6,211 nt of DNA. Source: an uncultured Dechloromonas sp. (lineage in GTDB: Bacteria > Pseudomonadota > Gammaproteobacteria > Burkholderiales > Rhodocyclaceae). The stretch is from the NCBI GenBank assembly GCA_946477505.1, contig CAMKYP010000243.1, positions 1-6,211 on the forward strand. Reading direction: 5' to 3'. This document shows, piece by piece, positions 6,119-6,211 of this stretch (position 1 is its first letter; each line of letters starts with the position of its first letter). Below the pieces are notes generated by a model. The model worked only from the letters and a program-made list of their open reading frames with translations, was not told the origin of the DNA and made no database searches. A program made the position numbers and the translations under genes.

Positions 6119-6211
6119 AGAAGATCGTTATCCTGATTTCCGGTCGCGGCAGCAACATGGAGGCCTTGATCGCCGCCCGCGATGCCGGCGATCTGCCCGT
6201 CAACATCGCTG
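6115..6211 (+). CDS. purN: Phosphoribosylglycinamide formyltransferase PurN, N-terminal part
   Basis: The first 32 residues are visible and the gene runs off the right edge. PurN uses 10-formyltetrahydrofolate to formylate glycinamide ribonucleotide, the third step of de novo purine synthesis, in the cytoplasm. The start MKKIVILISGRGSNMEALI matches the N-terminal beta strand and phosphate-binding loop of the family: G12, S13 and N14 correspond to the GSN that contacts the substrate phosphate in E. coli PurN. The ATG overlaps the stop of the preceding lipoprotein gene in ATGA (6115-6118), and GGTGAG at 6100-6105 is a weak ribosome binding site 9 bases upstream, so expression is probably coupled to the dedA cluster. 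PurM, the usual partner in E. coli, is not upstream. The identification rests on this short part only. Confidence 0.9.
   Translation, partial: MKKIVILISGRGSNMEALIAARDAGDLPVNIA

Overview
The window is high-GC bacterial DNA, densely coded on both strands. It carries mutL-miaA, a LivK-type periplasmic binding protein, and a DedA-lipoprotein-purN cluster. GC-rich codon use, an endonuclease-type MutL, an orphan branched-chain-amino-acid-type binding protein and the general gene style suggest a betaproteobacterium, perhaps of the Rhodocyclales (Dechloromonas/Azoarcus-like). That placement is inference from gene style; no taxonomic marker is present.

Layout. Bases 1-590 (+) hold the 3' part of a gene I do not recognise; it is open at the left edge. 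Its stop overlaps by 11 bases the stop of miaA, which runs the other way (580-1566, -). Upstream of miaA on the same strand is mutL (1599-3434, -), 32 bases away, so mutL-miaA reads as an operon. Hfq, the usual follower in E. coli, is absent. A 119-base divergent intergenic region (3435-3553) separates mutL from a secreted ABC-transporter-type substrate-binding protein (3554-4687, +) that has no permease or ATPase beside it here. An 82-base gap (4688-4769) contains a 12-bp hairpin that covers the dedA ribosome binding site and a possible -10 element. Then follow dedA (4770-5411), an unrecognised predicted lipoprotein (5411-6118) and the start of purN (6115-window end). These three are tightly joined by 1-base and 4-base stop/start overlaps and are probably co-transcribed and translationally coupled.

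Functional view. MutL (mismatch repair) and MiaA (tRNA A37 prenylation) are a classic fidelity pair. MutL has the full set of C-terminal metal-dependent endonuclease motifs plus a candidate beta-clamp motif, so it should nick DNA itself rather than rely on MutH. DedA is an inner-membrane protein of a family that includes undecaprenyl-phosphate flippases. The lipoprotein next to it is the least explained complete gene, and PurN belongs to de novo purine synthesis.

I see no mobile element, CRISPR array, RNA gene or convincing intrinsic terminator. The window is mostly ordinary housekeeping sequence, and I do not see a clear new biological system. The most interesting points are the hairpin/promoter arrangement before dedA, a possible leaderless mutL promoter, and the unknown coupled lipoprotein.
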